Notes: a model not told the origin generated them from the sequence alone. Positions 27,273 through 37,308 are shown, counted from the stretch's first letter. The stretch: DNA of 64,000 nt from Alkalihalophilus marmarensis DSM 21297 (GCF_000474275.2 NZ_ATAE01000008.1:62001-126000), one strand, 5' to 3'. Numbers and translations are program-made.

Positions 27273-28052
27273 ATGGAACGTGGTAAAGGAATGCAGTTTG
27301 TCGGCGACTCTCGTGTCAAGGCAAACAACCGCAAACCGAATATTCCAAAAGACTACTCAGAGTATCCAGGTAAAACAGAAGCGTTCTGGCCGAACTTCCT
27401 CTTAAAAGAGTGGATGGTTGGTGCGGTCTTCTTAATGGGTTATCTTTGTTTAACTGTTGCTCACCCGGCTCCTCTAGAGCGTATGGCTGACCCAACAGAT
27501 GCTGGATATATTCCATTACCTGACTGGTATTTCTTGTTCATGTATCAATTACTTAAATACCAATATGCTTCCGGGGACTTTAACGTAATCGGAGCTGTAG
27601 TAATTCCAGGTCTAGCGTTCGGTGCGTTATTAATCGCTCCGTGGTTAGATACTGGTAAAGAGCGTCGTCCATTAAAGCGTCCGATTGCTTCAGGTATGAT
27701 GATGCTTGCAATTATCGCAACAATCTACTTAACTTGGGAGTCTGTTGACCAGCATGACTGGGAAGCAGCAGCTGAGCAAGGTGCGATTGCTGAAGAAGGC
27801 GATATAGATACCGAGGCCGAAGGCTATGCTATCTATACTGGCAACCAATCTTGTATCGGTTGTCATGGTGACACAATGGCCGGAGGATCAGGCGGTCCTT
27901 CTCTTCTAGAGACAGAGAAATCTGCTGAAGAAGTTATGGATGTTATCATCAACGGTCAAGGTGCAATGCCTGGCGGACTATTCGAAGGGACGGATGAGGA
28001 GCTAGAAATTCTTGCTGAATACATAGCTGCTCACGGAAACCCAGAAGAATAA
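27273..28052 (+). CDS. qcrC: Menaquinol:cytochrome c reductase cytochrome b/c subunit
   Basis: QcrC fuses subunit IV of the b6f-like complex to a C-terminal cytochrome c. The N-terminal part (residues 1-150) has three hydrophobic helices and the PDWYFLFMYQLLKYQ quinone-site stretch. The C-terminal 80 residues form a cytochrome c domain with the haem motif CIGCH and the axial-methionine region GAMPGG. Its 259 residues fit the family. An 82-base spacer separates it from qcrB, with AAGGAGGG before the ATG. A terminator follows. Confidence 0.97.
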   Translation: MERGKGMQFVGDSRVKANNRKPNIPKDYSEYPGKTEAFWPNFLLKEWMVGAVFLMGYLCLTVAHPAPLERMADPTDAGYIPLPDWYFLFMYQLLKYQYASGDFNVIGAVVIPGLAFGALLIAPWLDTGKERRPLKRPIASGMMMLAIIATIYLTWESVDQHDWEAAAEQGAIAEEGDIDTEAEGYAIYTGNQSCIGCHGDTMAGGSGGPSLLETEKSAEEVMDVIINGQGAMPGGLFEGTDEELEILAEYIAAHGNPEE

Positions 28053-28068
28053 AACATACATTTTTAGG

Positions 28069-28098
28069 AAAGCTGACTGTTACAGTCAGCTTTTTTCT
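28069..28098 (+). terminator. Terminator of qcrABC
   Basis: A perfect 11-bp stem AAAGCTGACTG / CAGTCAGCTTT with a TTA loop is followed by TTTCTT. Confidence 0.92.
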
Positions 28099-28160
28099 TA
28101 CATATGATCTTGACTTAGAGATTTTTTGATTTTTTAAAAATAGAGAAAGGACTATTAAAA

Positions 28161-28760
28161 GTGAAAACTCAAATCCTTACTTTATTCGGTCACAGACTTA
28201 CAATCATTTTAATGTTAATTATCAATATACCAGGCACGATTTATGGGTATATGTGGTATGCCAATCAGCTTGAACGTACGCCTGCTCATTTTTTGCTGTT
28301 CGTACCTGACAGTCCAACGGCGAGTCTATTTTTTGTAATTGTCTTGATTGCTTTTCTATTGAAGAAGAACCTTCCTTTGATAGAGGCGTTAGCAGCGGTG
28401 ACGTTAATTAAATACGGGATCTGGGCAGTTGTGATGAATCTTGCCTCGTTTGCTGTGGGAGCGACTCCTCATTGGACAAATTATATGCTGATTGCTTCAC
28501 ACGCTGGGATGGCTCTTCAAGCAGTTATCTATGCACCTTATTTTAGAATCAAGCCATGGCATTTAATTGTCGTTGCTCTCTGGACGCTTCACAATGATGT
28601 GATTGATTATGTGTATATGATGCATCCAGGTCTGCATCCTTATTTAATGCCATATATTACGGAAGTCGGCTACTTTACGTTCTGGCTGAGCGTGTTTTCC
28701 CTCTTTATGGTGTATGTGCTCTGTATTAGAAACAAGACGTATAAGCTGAGTATCCTTTAG
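28161..28760 (+). CDS. ypjA: Membrane protein YpjA (DUF1405)
   Basis: This 199-residue protein has five or six hydrophobic helices with intervening AHFLLFVPDSPTASL and SHAGMALQAVIYAPYF stretches typical of the DUF1405 family. In B. subtilis ypjA also follows qcrC. The function is unknown. It uses a GTG start 13 bases after AGAAAGGA. A terminator overlaps its stop codon, so ypjB is likely transcribed separately. Confidence 0.88.
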   Translation: MKTQILTLFGHRLTIILMLIINIPGTIYGYMWYANQLERTPAHFLLFVPDSPTASLFFVIVLIAFLLKKNLPLIEALAAVTLIKYGIWAVVMNLASFAVGATPHWTNYMLIASHAGMALQAVIYAPYFRIKPWHLIVVALWTLHNDVIDYVYMMHPGLHPYLMPYITEVGYFTFWLSVFSLFMVYVLCIRNKTYKLSIL

Positions 28761-28785
28761 AGAGACAATGAGTCTCTCTTTTTTT
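28759..28785 (+). terminator. Terminator after ypjA
   Basis: AGAGAGAC / GTCTCTCT with an AATGA loop, the first base overlapping the ypjA stop codon, then a run of Ts. Confidence 0.85.
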
Positions 28786-28839
28786 GTGGTCTACTCTTGT
28801 CCTAGCCTTCATAAGATGAAAAAAGAAGGAGGGACAAAC

Positions 28840-29631
28840 ATGCGTCAGGTCTTTATATTTATTTTTTGTATTTGTTTATATATGTCAACGGCAGGATATG
28901 GGTATGCAACGGAAGTGAATGGACAACATACATGGAAAGAGCTCAATCAAACGACAGATCACGTTTTGCAGCTAGTGAAGCAGGAGAAATTTGAAGAAGC
29001 GAAGCAGCTGCTTGATTACTTTTCCGACGGATTCATTCAGCTTGATTTTAAAGCAGAAGGATTTACGATGAATGAAATGCGTACGATCACGATGACGTTT
29101 GAACAATCGGTTGAAGCGGTAACTGCGGCAGAAAAGTCCCTTGATGAGAGAATTTATACGGTTACGACATTCAGGCTTGCAGTAGATGCTCTCTCAAGTG
29201 AGCATCATCCTTTATGGCTTCAGTCTGAAGGAACGCTTCTAAATCAATTAGCTCTCATTAAACAAGAGCACCAAAATGGACAGCCAGAGGCGATGCAGCA
29301 TCGAATGAACACGTTCTTAAGGCATTATCAAATGATTCGTCCGGCATTAACGATTGATCTTGAACCGCATTTGCTGCAGCAAGTTGAATCACAGGTTACG
29401 TATCTTGATAATCTTCGAGTTGATGGCATAAACAGTGATAAGTTAACGGCACATATTGAAATGATGGAAGCGGATTTTGCTAAAGTATTTGAACGGGTAA
29501 AAGAAGACAGTGCCGATCCTTCCTTGCTATGGGTCATGATCACCATCGGCGGCATGATTGTGTTGTCCCTTTCGTATGTTGGAGTAAAGAAATACCGTGC
29601 TGAGAAGGGCAAAGTAAGAATGAAAGAATAA
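28840..29631 (+). CDS. ypjB: Sporulation protein YpjB
   Basis: The 263-residue protein has an N-terminal signal sequence (MRQVFIFIFCICLYMSTAGYGYA), a helical extracytoplasmic domain and a C-terminal membrane helix (LLWVMITIGGMIVLSLSYVG) with a basic tail, so it is an anchored exported protein. It matches YpjB, a sporulation-linked protein in B. subtilis, by position and layout. ATG 28840 follows GAAGGAGGG; the frame is open 24 codons further upstream, but that part includes the preceding terminator and lacks a signal sequence. Confidence 0.85.
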   Translation: MRQVFIFIFCICLYMSTAGYGYATEVNGQHTWKELNQTTDHVLQLVKQEKFEEAKQLLDYFSDGFIQLDFKAEGFTMNEMRTITMTFEQSVEAVTAAEKSLDERIYTVTTFRLAVDALSSEHHPLWLQSEGTLLNQLALIKQEHQNGQPEAMQHRMNTFLRHYQMIRPALTIDLEPHLLQQVESQVTYLDNLRVDGINSDKLTAHIEMMEADFAKVFERVKEDSADPSLLWVMITIGGMIVLSLSYVGVKKYRAEKGKVRMKE

Positions 29632-29762
29632 TGTGACAAAGCTGTGAAAATACGTTGAATTCGTTTCCCGCAAGCGGTGCGGATAGGTATTTTGTTTGAC
29701 TTTGTTTGATGTTTTACTTAGACTTAATGGTAACTAGACTAACGCAGAGGTGAGACATACGA

Positions 29763-30440
29763 ATGGGTTTTCTGATTTATTTTATTTTACTTCTGATCAT
29801 TCCAATTTGGGCGCAGATGAAAGTAAAGAGTGCTTACAAAAAGTACTCTAAAGTTCAATCGTCTTCTGGAATGACCGGAGCACAAGTAGCAAGAAAAATT
29901 TTAGACGATAATGGTTTGTATGATGTCCGTATCGAAGAAGTACGTGGTCAGCTGACAGACCATTACGATCCTCGTTCAAAGGTCGTACGCTTATCTAGCG
30001 AGAACTATCATGGTAATTCCGTTGCAGGAGCTGCCGTCGCTGCCCATGAGGTAGGTCATGCGATGCAGGATGCAGAGGATTATGCTTTCTTGCGTTTCCG
30101 TCATGCATTAGTTCCGATTGCTGGATTTGGATCAAACATTTCATTTTTCTTAATCCTAGCAGGTATCCTAATGGGTGCATCTAACCTGCTGCTGCTCGGG
30201 ATCATCTTCATGGCTGCTGCTGTTTTATTCCAAGTGGTGACATTGCCAGTGGAATTTAACGCCTCAAGCCGTGCGATGGAGCAAGTGGTATCAGTTGGCG
30301 TGATTCGTAATGACGAAGAGCGCGAAACACGTAAAGTGTTAAATGCTGCTGCATTAACGTATGTAGCTGGTGCGCTAGTTGCCCTTCTTGAGCTTGCTCG
30401 TTTTATTTTAATGTACATTGGAATGAACAACGACGATTAA
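29763..30440 (+). CDS. YugP-type zinc metallopeptidase, membrane bound
   Basis: The 225-residue protein has an N-terminal membrane helix and the zinc-protease motif AAHEVGHAMQ (HExxH) near residue 95, then hydrophobic helices at about 118-160 and 198-219. This is the YugP / neutral zinc metallopeptidase family (PF04298 type); substrates are unknown. B. subtilis YugP is encoded elsewhere, so its presence between ypjB and the ypjC-like gene is a local difference. Spacing to ypjB is 131 bases and it ends at a bidirectional terminator. Confidence 0.88.
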   Translation: MGFLIYFILLLIIPIWAQMKVKSAYKKYSKVQSSSGMTGAQVARKILDDNGLYDVRIEEVRGQLTDHYDPRSKVVRLSSENYHGNSVAGAAVAAHEVGHAMQDAEDYAFLRFRHALVPIAGFGSNISFFLILAGILMGASNLLLLGIIFMAAAVLFQVVTLPVEFNASSRAMEQVVSVGVIRNDEERETRKVLNAAALTYVAGALVALLELARFILMYIGMNNDD

Positions 30441-30446
30441 TACAGG

Positions 30447-30481
30447 AAACCTCCGGGATCTTAAGATCCCGGAGGTTTTTT
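30447..30481. terminator. Bidirectional terminator between convergent genes
   Basis: A perfect 32-base palindrome with AAACCTCCGGGATCTT as its left half is followed by further Ts. It serves the protease gene on the plus strand and the YitT-family gene on the minus strand. Confidence 0.92.
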
Positions 30482-31352
30482 ATATACCGATTGGTTTTTT
30501 ATTCTCATCTAAGGTGAAGCCTTCACCAATCACATCTTGAACATCATTTACTGTCACAAAGGCATGCGGATCAATTTTCTCTACTAAAGTTTTAAGCCGA
30601 ATTAATTCATTTCGTCCGACAACGCAGTAGAGTACTTCGCGCTCCGTTCTAGTAAAACTTCCCTGTCCTTTTAGTAATGTTGCCCCGCGGTCCATTTCCT
30701 TCATAATGGCATCCGCAATCTCGCTTGTTGAATCAGAAATAATAAAGCATGCTTTAGCAGAATATGCCCCTTGCTGGATGAAATCAATCACTTTCGCTGC
30801 CACAAATACAGCAAGCAGTGTGTACATAGCTTCTCGGTAATTTAAATAAATGAGAGAAGAGGCAATAACAACAGCATCGAACATAAACATTGTTTTCCCC
30901 ATACTCCAGCCTAAATACTTAAACCCGAGCTTTGCAATAATATCAACTCCGCCTGTAGTCCCGCCGTATCTGAACACAATTCCAAGTCCGACTCCAATAA
31001 AAACACCTGCAAATAAAGCAGCGAGTGTCATATCATCATGCAGGGGAATATAAACAACAGTATATCGTTGAAAAATCTCTAAAAAGATCGAGACCCCGAC
31101 GGTTCCGATGATTGTATAAATGAACGTCGTCTTACCTAGAATCTTCCACCCGATAAAAAAGAGCGGAATATTGAGCAGCAAGTTAGAGATCGCCGGATTG
31201 AAAGCAAAAATAAAGTACAAAATTAAGGTGATCCCCGTAAATCCGCCATCTGCCAAGTTATTTTCCATATTAAAATAAACAAGTCCAAAAGATAAGATCG
31301 CACTTCCAAGTAAAATAAGGAGCACGTTTTTTAATTTAACACGATAAGGCAA
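30480..31352 (-). CDS. ypjC: YitT family membrane protein (YpjC-like)
   Basis: The 290-residue protein has about five N-terminal membrane helices (DUF161 pair) and a soluble C-terminal DUF2179 domain containing YCVVGRNELIRLKTLVEKIDP, the YitT/YpjC layout. It may be a transporter, but the substrate is unknown. The start is TTG at 31352, seven bases after AGGGAGG. In B. subtilis ypjC lies at this locus. It is convergent with the protease gene, and divergent from ypjD with about 150 bases between. Confidence 0.88.
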   Translation of the reverse strand: MPYRVKLKNVLLILLGSAILSFGLVYFNMENNLADGGFTGITLILYFIFAFNPAISNLLLNIPLFFIGWKILGKTTFIYTIIGTVGVSIFLEIFQRYTVVYIPLHDDMTLAALFAGVFIGVGLGIVFRYGGTTGGVDIIAKLGFKYLGWSMGKTMFMFDAVVIASSLIYLNYREAMYTLLAVFVAAKVIDFIQQGAYSAKACFIISDSTSEIADAIMKEMDRGATLLKGQGSFTRTEREVLYCVVGRNELIRLKTLVEKIDPHAFVTVNDVQDVIGEGFTLDENKKPIGI

Positions 31353-31509
31353 TTAAAATCCTCCCTTCAGCTTTCTTCCTATATTTTGATGAAATCAATG
31401 CATGATTATTATATATAAGCGAACAAAGAAGAGCAATGAAGCGAATAAGATTTGTCAAATCGTCCTAGATTCGCTAACATGGATAGTGGAAGACTGTGAG
31501 GTGGGAAAA

Positions 31510-31881
31510 ATGGACAGAGAACAACGCCTGGAGGCTGGTCAAACAGACCGTAACTCTCATAAATCGATGAAAGACATGCAAGAAGAAGTTGATCAATTTA
31601 TCGGACAGTTTAAAGAAGGCTACTTCAGCCCCCTTGCCATGCTTGCACGGATGACAGAAGAAGTAGGTGAGCTCTCCCGTGAGGTCAATCATTATTACGG
31701 TGAGAAACCAAAAAAATCAGATGAAGAAGAAAAAACAATGGAACAAGAAATGGGTGACATTTTATTTGTGCTCATTTGTTTTGCAAATTCCTTACATATT
31801 GATTTAGAAGAAGCGTTTGATATAGTGATGGATAAGTTCGAAAGCCGGGATAAAGACCGCTGGACAAAGATTGACGATTAA
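31510..31881 (+). CDS. ypjD: MazG-like nucleotide pyrophosphohydrolase YpjD
   Basis: YpjD is an all-alpha NTP pyrophosphohydrolase of the MazG superfamily. The metal-binding pattern is seen in MLARMTEEVGELSREVNH (EExxE) and EQEMGDILFVLIC (ExxD). ATG 31510 lies six bases after GAGGTGGG and gives 123 residues, close to the B. subtilis protein. The open frame upstream to 31402 has no family similarity. It probably cleans up non-canonical nucleotides. First gene of the run to birA. Confidence 0.9.
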   Translation: MDREQRLEAGQTDRNSHKSMKDMQEEVDQFIGQFKEGYFSPLAMLARMTEEVGELSREVNHYYGEKPKKSDEEEKTMEQEMGDILFVLICFANSLHIDLEEAFDIVMDKFESRDKDRWTKIDD

Positions 31882-31944
31882 AGCTCATACCAAAACCAGC
31901 AAAATGACTACATATTTAATAGAAAAAACGGAGTGGATAAAAAG

Positions 31945-32757
31945 ATGAATAACACAAACGAAAATGTAAATATTGTGATTGCAGGACCGAGAGGAAACAT
32001 GGGACGTGAAGCCGTTCGCATGGTGACTGATACAGATCATTTTACGTTAAAGGCCGTTGTCGATTCTAAGCATGACGGGATGAAAGTGGCTGATCTAGAT
32101 GGGATGCCGGCCTTAGATATTCCGGTTTATACAGATATGGACCGCTGTTTTAGCGAGCATGAGGTGGATGTGTTAATTGATTTAACATCACCGGCATTTG
32201 GCCGTAAGCATATGGAAATCGCTTTTAATCACGGTGTTAGACCAGTTGTTGGGACAACAGGATTTTCTGATGAGGATATTGAAACACTTAGAACCATCGC
32301 AGAGAACAAAAACTTAGGTGGGATCATTGCTCCTAATTTTGCAATTGGTGCAATTTTAATGATGAAATTTTCACAAATGGCAGCTAAATTCCTTCCTGAT
32401 GTTGAAATTATCGAACGTCACCACGACCGTAAATTAGATGCGCCGTCTGGTACAGCGATTAAAACAGCACAATTGATTTCTGAGGTGCGAGAAGCAAAAG
32501 TACAAGGGCACCCTGATGAACACGAGGAACTAAAAGGCGCACGCGGGGCTGATTTTGAAGGCATGAAAATTCATAGTGTCCGCCTTCCTGGCCTAGTTGC
32601 CCACCAAGAGGTGATTTTTGGAGGGGAAGGGCAGACCTTAACCATTCGTCATGACTCTATGAACAGAGCATCCTTTATGCCAGGTGTCAGACTAGCAGTT
32701 GAAACCGTTCTATCCATTGATACGCTAGTGTATGGTCTTGAAAACATTATCGAATAA
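31945..32757 (+). CDS. dapB: 4-Hydroxy-tetrahydrodipicolinate reductase
   Basis: DapB reduces HTPA with NAD(P)H in lysine, diaminopimelate and dipicolinate synthesis. The 270-residue protein has the nucleotide-binding [13 protein letters not shown] at the N-terminus, [12 protein letters not shown], and the active-site [21 protein letters not shown] 31945 is about nine bases after CGGAGTGG; an in-frame GTG at 31933 lies within that site. The site GGAGTGGA is complementary to the loop of the candidate sRNA at 21.3 kb. Confidence 0.97.
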   Translation: MNNTNENVNIVIAGPRGNMGREAVRMVTDTDHFTLKAVVDSKHDGMKVADLDGMPALDIPVYTDMDRCFSEHEVDVLIDLTSPAFGRKHMEIAFNHGVRPVVGTTGFSDEDIETLRTIAENKNLGGIIAPNFAIGAILMMKFSQMAAKFLPDVEIIERHHDRKLDAPSGTAIKTAQLISEVREAKVQGHPDEHEELKGARGADFEGMKIHSVRLPGLVAHQEVIFGGEGQTLTIRHDSMNRASFMPGVRLAVETVLSIDTLVYGLENIIE

Positions 32758-32769
32758 GGAGTGAGGAAG

Positions 32770-33186
32770 ATGAGGATTGCTTTAATTGCCCATGATAAAA
32801 AGAAAGATCAAATGGTACAGTTTGCGATTGCTTTTGAACAAATTTTATCTAAGCATGAACTTTACGGGACAGGTACAACTGGCACACGAATTATGGAAGC
32901 AACAGACTTATCTGTCACTCGTTTTAAATCTGGACCGCTTGGCGGCGATCAACAGATTGGTGCTCTTGTCGCTGAGAATAAATTTGATTTAATCGTCTTC
33001 TTCCGTGATCCTTTGACTGCACAGCCTCACGAACCAGATGTTTCTGCACTAGTGCGGTTATGTGATGTACAAAATGTTCCCTTGGCAACGAATCTTGGTA
33101 CGGCAGAAGTGTTGATAAAAGGATTAGAGCGTGGGGACCTAAAGTGGAGAGAAGTGTTCCACCAAAAGGGATCAGATCATGAGTAA
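32770..33186 (+). CDS. mgsA: Methylglyoxal synthase
   Basis: MgsA converts dihydroxyacetone phosphate to methylglyoxal and phosphate, a bypass that relieves sugar-phosphate stress. The 138-residue protein has [16 protein letters not shown], the phosphate-binding TGTTGTRI, the catalytic-Asp motif [13 protein letters not shown] and [19 protein letters not shown] 32770 follows AAGGAG by eight bases. It lies 12 bases after dapB and overlaps bshB1 by eight, the same order as in B. subtilis. Confidence 0.97.
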   Translation: MRIALIAHDKKKDQMVQFAIAFEQILSKHELYGTGTTGTRIMEATDLSVTRFKSGPLGGDQQIGALVAENKFDLIVFFRDPLTAQPHEPDVSALVRLCDVQNVPLATNLGTAEVLIKGLERGDLKWREVFHQKGSDHE

Positions 33187-33880
33187 GTTAGATCTATTAG
33201 CATTCGGAGCGCATCCTGATGACGTTGAAATCGGGATGGCCGGCACCATCGCTCTATATGCAAAACAAGGCTTTAAAATCGGGATCTGCAATTTGACAAG
33301 AGCGGAACTATCATCAAATGGCACTCCCGCCATTAGGCAAGAGGAAGCAGAGAGAGCGGCAGCTATTCTTGGTGTTTCAGAACGTTATCAGCTTGATTTG
33401 CCAGATAGAGGGCTTTCTTTTTATACGAGCGATCAGCTTAGGGAAGTGGTATCACTTATAAGAAAAACCAAGCCAAGACTTGTCTTTGCCCCTTATCCTA
33501 TCGATCGGCACCCTGATCACGGCATGGCGAAAACGTTGATCCAAGAAGCGTTATTTAACAGCGGAATCAGAAACTATGAGTGTGCAGAAGGTCACCTGGC
33601 ACATAAGGTAGAAGAGTTTCATCTCTATATGATTAATGCGTACGTGAAACCGGATTTTATTATTGATATATCCTCTGTCATAAAAGAAAAGCAAGATGCG
33701 TTATCAGCTTATAAAAGTCAGTTTGAAAAAGGTACTGATTCAGTTGATACTCCTTTAACAAATGGATACATAACAAGAGTAGCTGCACGTGAACAATTAT
33801 ATGGCAGTGAAGCCGGTGTGGAGTATGCAGAAGGCTTTAAAACAACGAAACCTCTGCTTGTCAAACAATTACTTGATTAA
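33179..33880 (+). CDS. bshB1: Bacillithiol deacetylase BshB1
   Basis: BshB1 deacetylates N-acetylglucosaminyl-malate to glucosaminyl-malate, step two of bacillithiol synthesis. The 233-residue LmbE-type zinc hydrolase shows the metal motif [10 protein letters not shown] near residue 11 and DRHPDHGMA near residue 110. It overlaps mgsA by eight bases and is followed by the 15-bp tandem repeat that precedes bshA, the enzyme for step one. Confidence 0.95.
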   Translation: MSKLDLLAFGAHPDDVEIGMAGTIALYAKQGFKIGICNLTRAELSSNGTPAIRQEEAERAAAILGVSERYQLDLPDRGLSFYTSDQLREVVSLIRKTKPRLVFAPYPIDRHPDHGMAKTLIQEALFNSGIRNYECAEGHLAHKVEEFHLYMINAYVKPDFIIDISSVIKEKQDALSAYKSQFEKGTDSVDTPLTNGYITRVAAREQLYGSEAGVEYAEGFKTTKPLLVKQLLD

Positions 33881-33886
33881 TAATGA

Positions 33887-34005
33887 GTAAACTAGATTGA
33901 GTAAACAGAGATTGAGTAAACAGAGATTGAGTAAACAGAGATTGAGTAAACAGAGATTGAGTAAACAGAGATTAAACAAACGGAGATTAAACAAACGGAG
34001 ATTAA
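33887..34005 (+). repeat. 15-bp tandem repeat ahead of bshA, containing its ribosome-binding site
   Basis: A 14-base partial copy is followed by five units of GTAAACAGAGATTGA (the last ending TTAA) and two of ACAAACGGAGATTAA, in perfect 15-base register from 33901 to 34005. Each unit contains an AGAG or GGAG Shine-Dalgarno-like core. The last (GGAG, 33997-34000) is ten bases before the bshA ATG. The period is five codons, so the frame stays open through the array (LSKQR repeats). Confidence 0.95.
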
Positions 34006-34010
34006 ACAAT

Positions 34011-35156
34011 ATGAAACTAAAAATAGGAATCAGCTGTTACCCTACTGTAGGGGGGTCAGGCGTCATTGCGACTGAGCTTGGCAAATTGCTTGCCGAAAGA
34101 GGACATGAAGTTCATTTTATTACATCTAGTGTTCCATTTCGCTTAGATCGGGTGTATCCGAATATTTACTATCATGAAGTCGAAGTGAACCAGTATTCTG
34201 TTTTTCAATACCCCCCTTACGACCTTACTCTAGCAAGTAAGATGGCTGAAGTAGCTAAACGACAAAAACTTGATTTGATTCATGTTCATTATGCGGTTCC
34301 CCACGCGATCTGCGCGATTTTAGCAAGACAAATGAGCGACCATGATTTTAAGATTGTGACGACACTTCATGGTACGGATATAACCGTCTTAGGGTACGAT
34401 CCATCCCTGCGTGAATTGATTCGTTTTGGAATTGAACAATCAGATCGAGTAACAGCAGTATCAAATGATTTAGCCAGACAAACACATGAATTGGTCCATA
34501 CGTCTAAACCGATTGCCACCGTTTATAATTTTATTGATGAAAGAGTATACAGAAAATCAGATGTCAGCGGGCTTCGTTCTCATTATGGAATAACGGATGA
34601 GGAGAAAGTATTAATCCATATTTCTAATTTTCGCGGAGTGAAGCGCGTTTGTGATGTAGTGAGAAGCTTTTCTCTCATTCAAAAAGAGGTAGCTTCAAAG
34701 CTGATGCTGATCGGAAATGGTCCCGAACTAACGGTTGCGCGTGAACTTGTTAGAGATCTTGATTTAGAAGATCGTGTGTTGTTTTTAGGGAATCAAAAGC
34801 ATATCGCCGAATTATTATCGATGAGTGATCTGAAATTATTACTAAGTGAAAAAGAAAGCTTCGGATTAGTCGCACTTGAGGCAATGGCCTGCGGTGTACC
34901 TGTCATCGGTACAAACATTGGCGGTATTCCTGAAGTGATCACAGACGGGGAGAACGGCTATCTATGTGAAGTTGGAAATGTTGAGTGCGTTGCGCAGGCA
35001 GCCATTTATCTATTAAAAGATGATAAGCTCCATGCACGATTAGCTAGAGGTGCCGAAGAGACTGTACGTACAACATTTCACTCACACGGTATTGTCGAGC
35101 AGTATGAGGCGATTTATCGTGATGTATTGGAGCAGGATATTGATGAAGACAGTTGA
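34011..35156 (+). CDS. bshA: Bacillithiol glycosyltransferase BshA
   Basis: BshA joins UDP-GlcNAc to L-malate, the first step of bacillithiol synthesis. The 381-residue GT4 enzyme has [21 protein letters not shown] at its N-terminus, [15 protein letters not shown], and the donor-site [24 protein letters not shown] 34011 matches the family start. The frame is open back to a TTG at 33897 through the tandem repeat, which would add a basic repetitive 38-residue tail; that is unlikely to be the main product. It overlaps cca by 14 bases. Confidence 0.94.
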   Translation: MKLKIGISCYPTVGGSGVIATELGKLLAERGHEVHFITSSVPFRLDRVYPNIYYHEVEVNQYSVFQYPPYDLTLASKMAEVAKRQKLDLIHVHYAVPHAICAILARQMSDHDFKIVTTLHGTDITVLGYDPSLRELIRFGIEQSDRVTAVSNDLARQTHELVHTSKPIATVYNFIDERVYRKSDVSGLRSHYGITDEEKVLIHISNFRGVKRVCDVVRSFSLIQKEVASKLMLIGNGPELTVARELVRDLDLEDRVLFLGNQKHIAELLSMSDLKLLLSEKESFGLVALEAMACGVPVIGTNIGGIPEVITDGENGYLCEVGNVECVAQAAIYLLKDDKLHARLARGAEETVRTTFHSHGIVEQYEAIYRDVLEQDIDEDS

Positions 35157-36312
35157 AGTAGAACGCCATAATCAGAAAATGATTGATACGGCGGGGCCTA
35201 TCCTCTCTCAATTACACGAGCGGGGGTTTCTGGCTTATATAGTTGGAGGAGCCGTTCGTGATTTGTTATGCAAAAGGCCGATAACGGATATTGATATTGT
35301 CACCGAAGCTACTCCAGAAGAAATAAGTACGGTATTTGCCAAGACATTTTCAATGAACAATCAGCACCAAACCGTGATTGTTCGCCACTCAGGCTGCTTG
35401 TTTGAAGTGACTACCCAAAGAGGAAAAAGCATAGATGAGGATCTCTTAATGAGGGATTTTACAATCAATAGTATGGCACTTGATCAGAAAGGGCAGTTAT
35501 TCGATCCATTAGATGGACAAGCTGATATTAAAAATCAGGTTATTCGCTCCCATGAGCCTGCAGCAAGAATGTCTGAGGATCCTCTTCGGATGTTAAGAGC
35601 TTATCGTTTTTCAAGTGATTTAGGGTTTAAGGTTTCAGAGAATCTTGGTGAGATCATTAGGAATCAAGCAGAAACGTTAAGCCGAGTAGCAATGGAGCGA
35701 ATTTCTAAAGAATTTTATAAGCTCGTTTCTGGTCGATTTAAACAAACAGCACTTAAAGAACTTGCATCGTCAGGACTTTACAAACATTGCGGTCTTCCTC
35801 AATTAGATAAAAAGGCGATCAGTTTTTTGAGAGAACTTCCTGTCTTAAGGAATGAAAAAGAAGAAGTAATCTGGACCTTCATTTGCCTAAGCATGAATCT
35901 AACGAGTGAAAGTCATTTGAAGGGGTTCTTATTCTCCAATCAATTAACAAAAGATGTGCGAAACCGTCTGGCTGCTTTTACTTATAGAAAGAATCATACA
36001 TGGGAAGTTCTGTCCCTCTATCGTACTTCGATTGAAGTTGCATTAGATGTGGAGCGAGTGAGGGAGCTTACTGATAAGTCATATATGTCTAATGAAGAGC
36101 TTTTAACAATGTGGGAGCAGCTTCCTATTCAATCGAAAAATGATTTAGCGGTTACAGGTACTGATCTGCTTCGACACTTTAAGCGTGAAGCAGGTCCATG
36201 GCTAGGCGAAGCTATTTTGTGGGTAGAAGAACAGGTCGTAACAGGAAACCTTCCTAACGAAAAAGATACGTTGTTACAAGCAATTGTTACAAGTAATACA
36301 GGAGAGGGGTGA
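35143..36312 (+). CDS. cca: CCA-adding tRNA nucleotidyltransferase
   Basis: Cca (PapS) builds or repairs the 3' CCA of tRNAs. The 389-residue class II enzyme has GGAVRDLL, the catalytic DIDIVTEA (DxD), RRxFTxNxMA-type [11 protein letters not shown] and [16 protein letters not shown] 35143 follows GGAGCAGG by six bases inside the end of bshA. The upstream open frame to 35050 is a bshA shadow. It is followed after six bases by birA. Confidence 0.95.
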   Translation: MKTVEVERHNQKMIDTAGPILSQLHERGFLAYIVGGAVRDLLCKRPITDIDIVTEATPEEISTVFAKTFSMNNQHQTVIVRHSGCLFEVTTQRGKSIDEDLLMRDFTINSMALDQKGQLFDPLDGQADIKNQVIRSHEPAARMSEDPLRMLRAYRFSSDLGFKVSENLGEIIRNQAETLSRVAMERISKEFYKLVSGRFKQTALKELASSGLYKHCGLPQLDKKAISFLRELPVLRNEKEEVIWTFICLSMNLTSESHLKGFLFSNQLTKDVRNRLAAFTYRKNHTWEVLSLYRTSIEVALDVERVRELTDKSYMSNEELLTMWEQLPIQSKNDLAVTGTDLLRHFKREAGPWLGEAILWVEEQVVTGNLPNEKDTLLQAIVTSNTGEG

Positions 36313-36318
36313 GCAAAT

Positions 36319-37308
36319 ATGAAAGAACAATTATTGAAAATATTTCAAGATCACCAAGGCGAATATATTTCGGGCGAGAAAATTAGTCAAGAGCTTGGTT
36401 GTTCACGTACAGCGGTTTGGAAGCATATCGAAGAACTTAGAAGAAATGGCTATCAGCTTGATTCGGCACCACGAAAAGGGTACCGGATGGTGATGAGGGC
36501 AAATGGCATTCATACTCATGAAATTAAGCAGTATTTAACGACCAAGTTTTTAGGCCGTGAGCTCACTTATTTTGATGCCACAGAGTCAACTCAGCAAATT
36601 GCACATAAGTTAGCTCAAGAAGGGGCCGAAGAAGGACATGTTGTTGTAGCGAATGAGCAGACAAAAGGAAAAGGTCGGTTAGGAAGGGTTTGGCATTCAA
36701 GAAGCAACACAAGCATTTCAATGAGTATGATTTTAAGGCCGCCCCTACCGCCTCAAAAAACTCCACAGTTAACATTGCTTGCCGCTGTCGCAGTTGTACA
36801 GGCAATCAAGAAAAATACAGGTCTGCAATGCGAAATCAAATGGCCGAATGATATTTTATTAAAAGGAAAAAAACTTGTAGGAATTTTAACAGAAATGCAA
36901 GCCGATCCTGATCTTGTTCATTCAGTTATTATCGGCATTGGTCTTAATGTCAACCAAACGTCAGAAGATTTCGGGGAGGACATTGCTCATCTTGCTACTT
37001 CATTGTACCTTGAAAAAGACGGTGCATCCGGGCAGCCTGTTGATCGAGCTCGTTTAATTGCAGATATCCTCTTGGAATTTGAAGAGCTGTACGAAGAATA
37101 TTTAGAAAATGGATTTCAATCGATTCGTCCGTTATGGGAATCTTACTCCATTAGTGTAGGCACATATATTTATGCCAGGATGATAAAAGAGGTCATTTAC
37201 GGCTATGCGAAAGGCATTACAGATGACGGTGTACTGCTTGTGGAGGATGAATCCGGCAAAACTCATCATATCTATTCAGCTGATATTGAAATTGATCCCT
37301 CTAAGTAA
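36319..37308 (+). CDS. birA: Biotin-protein ligase / biotin operon repressor BirA
   Basis: BirA activates biotin to biotinyl-AMP and attaches it to carboxylases; with bound intermediate it represses biotin genes. The 329-residue protein keeps the N-terminal winged-helix DNA-binding domain (ISQELGCSRTAVWKHIEELR, residues 20-40), so it is the bifunctional form. The ligase motif TKGKGRLGRVWHS is near residue 113, with KWPNDILLKGKKLVGIL after it. GAGAGGGG precedes the ATG. Confidence 0.96.
   Translation: MKEQLLKIFQDHQGEYISGEKISQELGCSRTAVWKHIEELRRNGYQLDSAPRKGYRMVMRANGIHTHEIKQYLTTKFLGRELTYFDATESTQQIAHKLAQEGAEEGHVVVANEQTKGKGRLGRVWHSRSNTSISMSMILRPPLPPQKTPQLTLLAAVAVVQAIKKNTGLQCEIKWPNDILLKGKKLVGILTEMQADPDLVHSVIIGIGLNVNQTSEDFGEDIAHLATSLYLEKDGASGQPVDRARLIADILLEFEELYEEYLENGFQSIRPLWESYSISVGTYIYARMIKEVIYGYAKGITDDGVLLVEDESGKTHHIYSADIEIDPSK

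Noticed and set aside
33887-34005. Repeat array considered as CRISPR
   Set aside because: Units are 15 bp and directly adjacent with no spacers; no cas genes nearby.
33897-34010. N-terminal 38-residue extension of bshA through the tandem repeat
   Set aside because: Homologues start at the ATG at 34011, which has its own GGAG; the extension is probably untranslated or minor.
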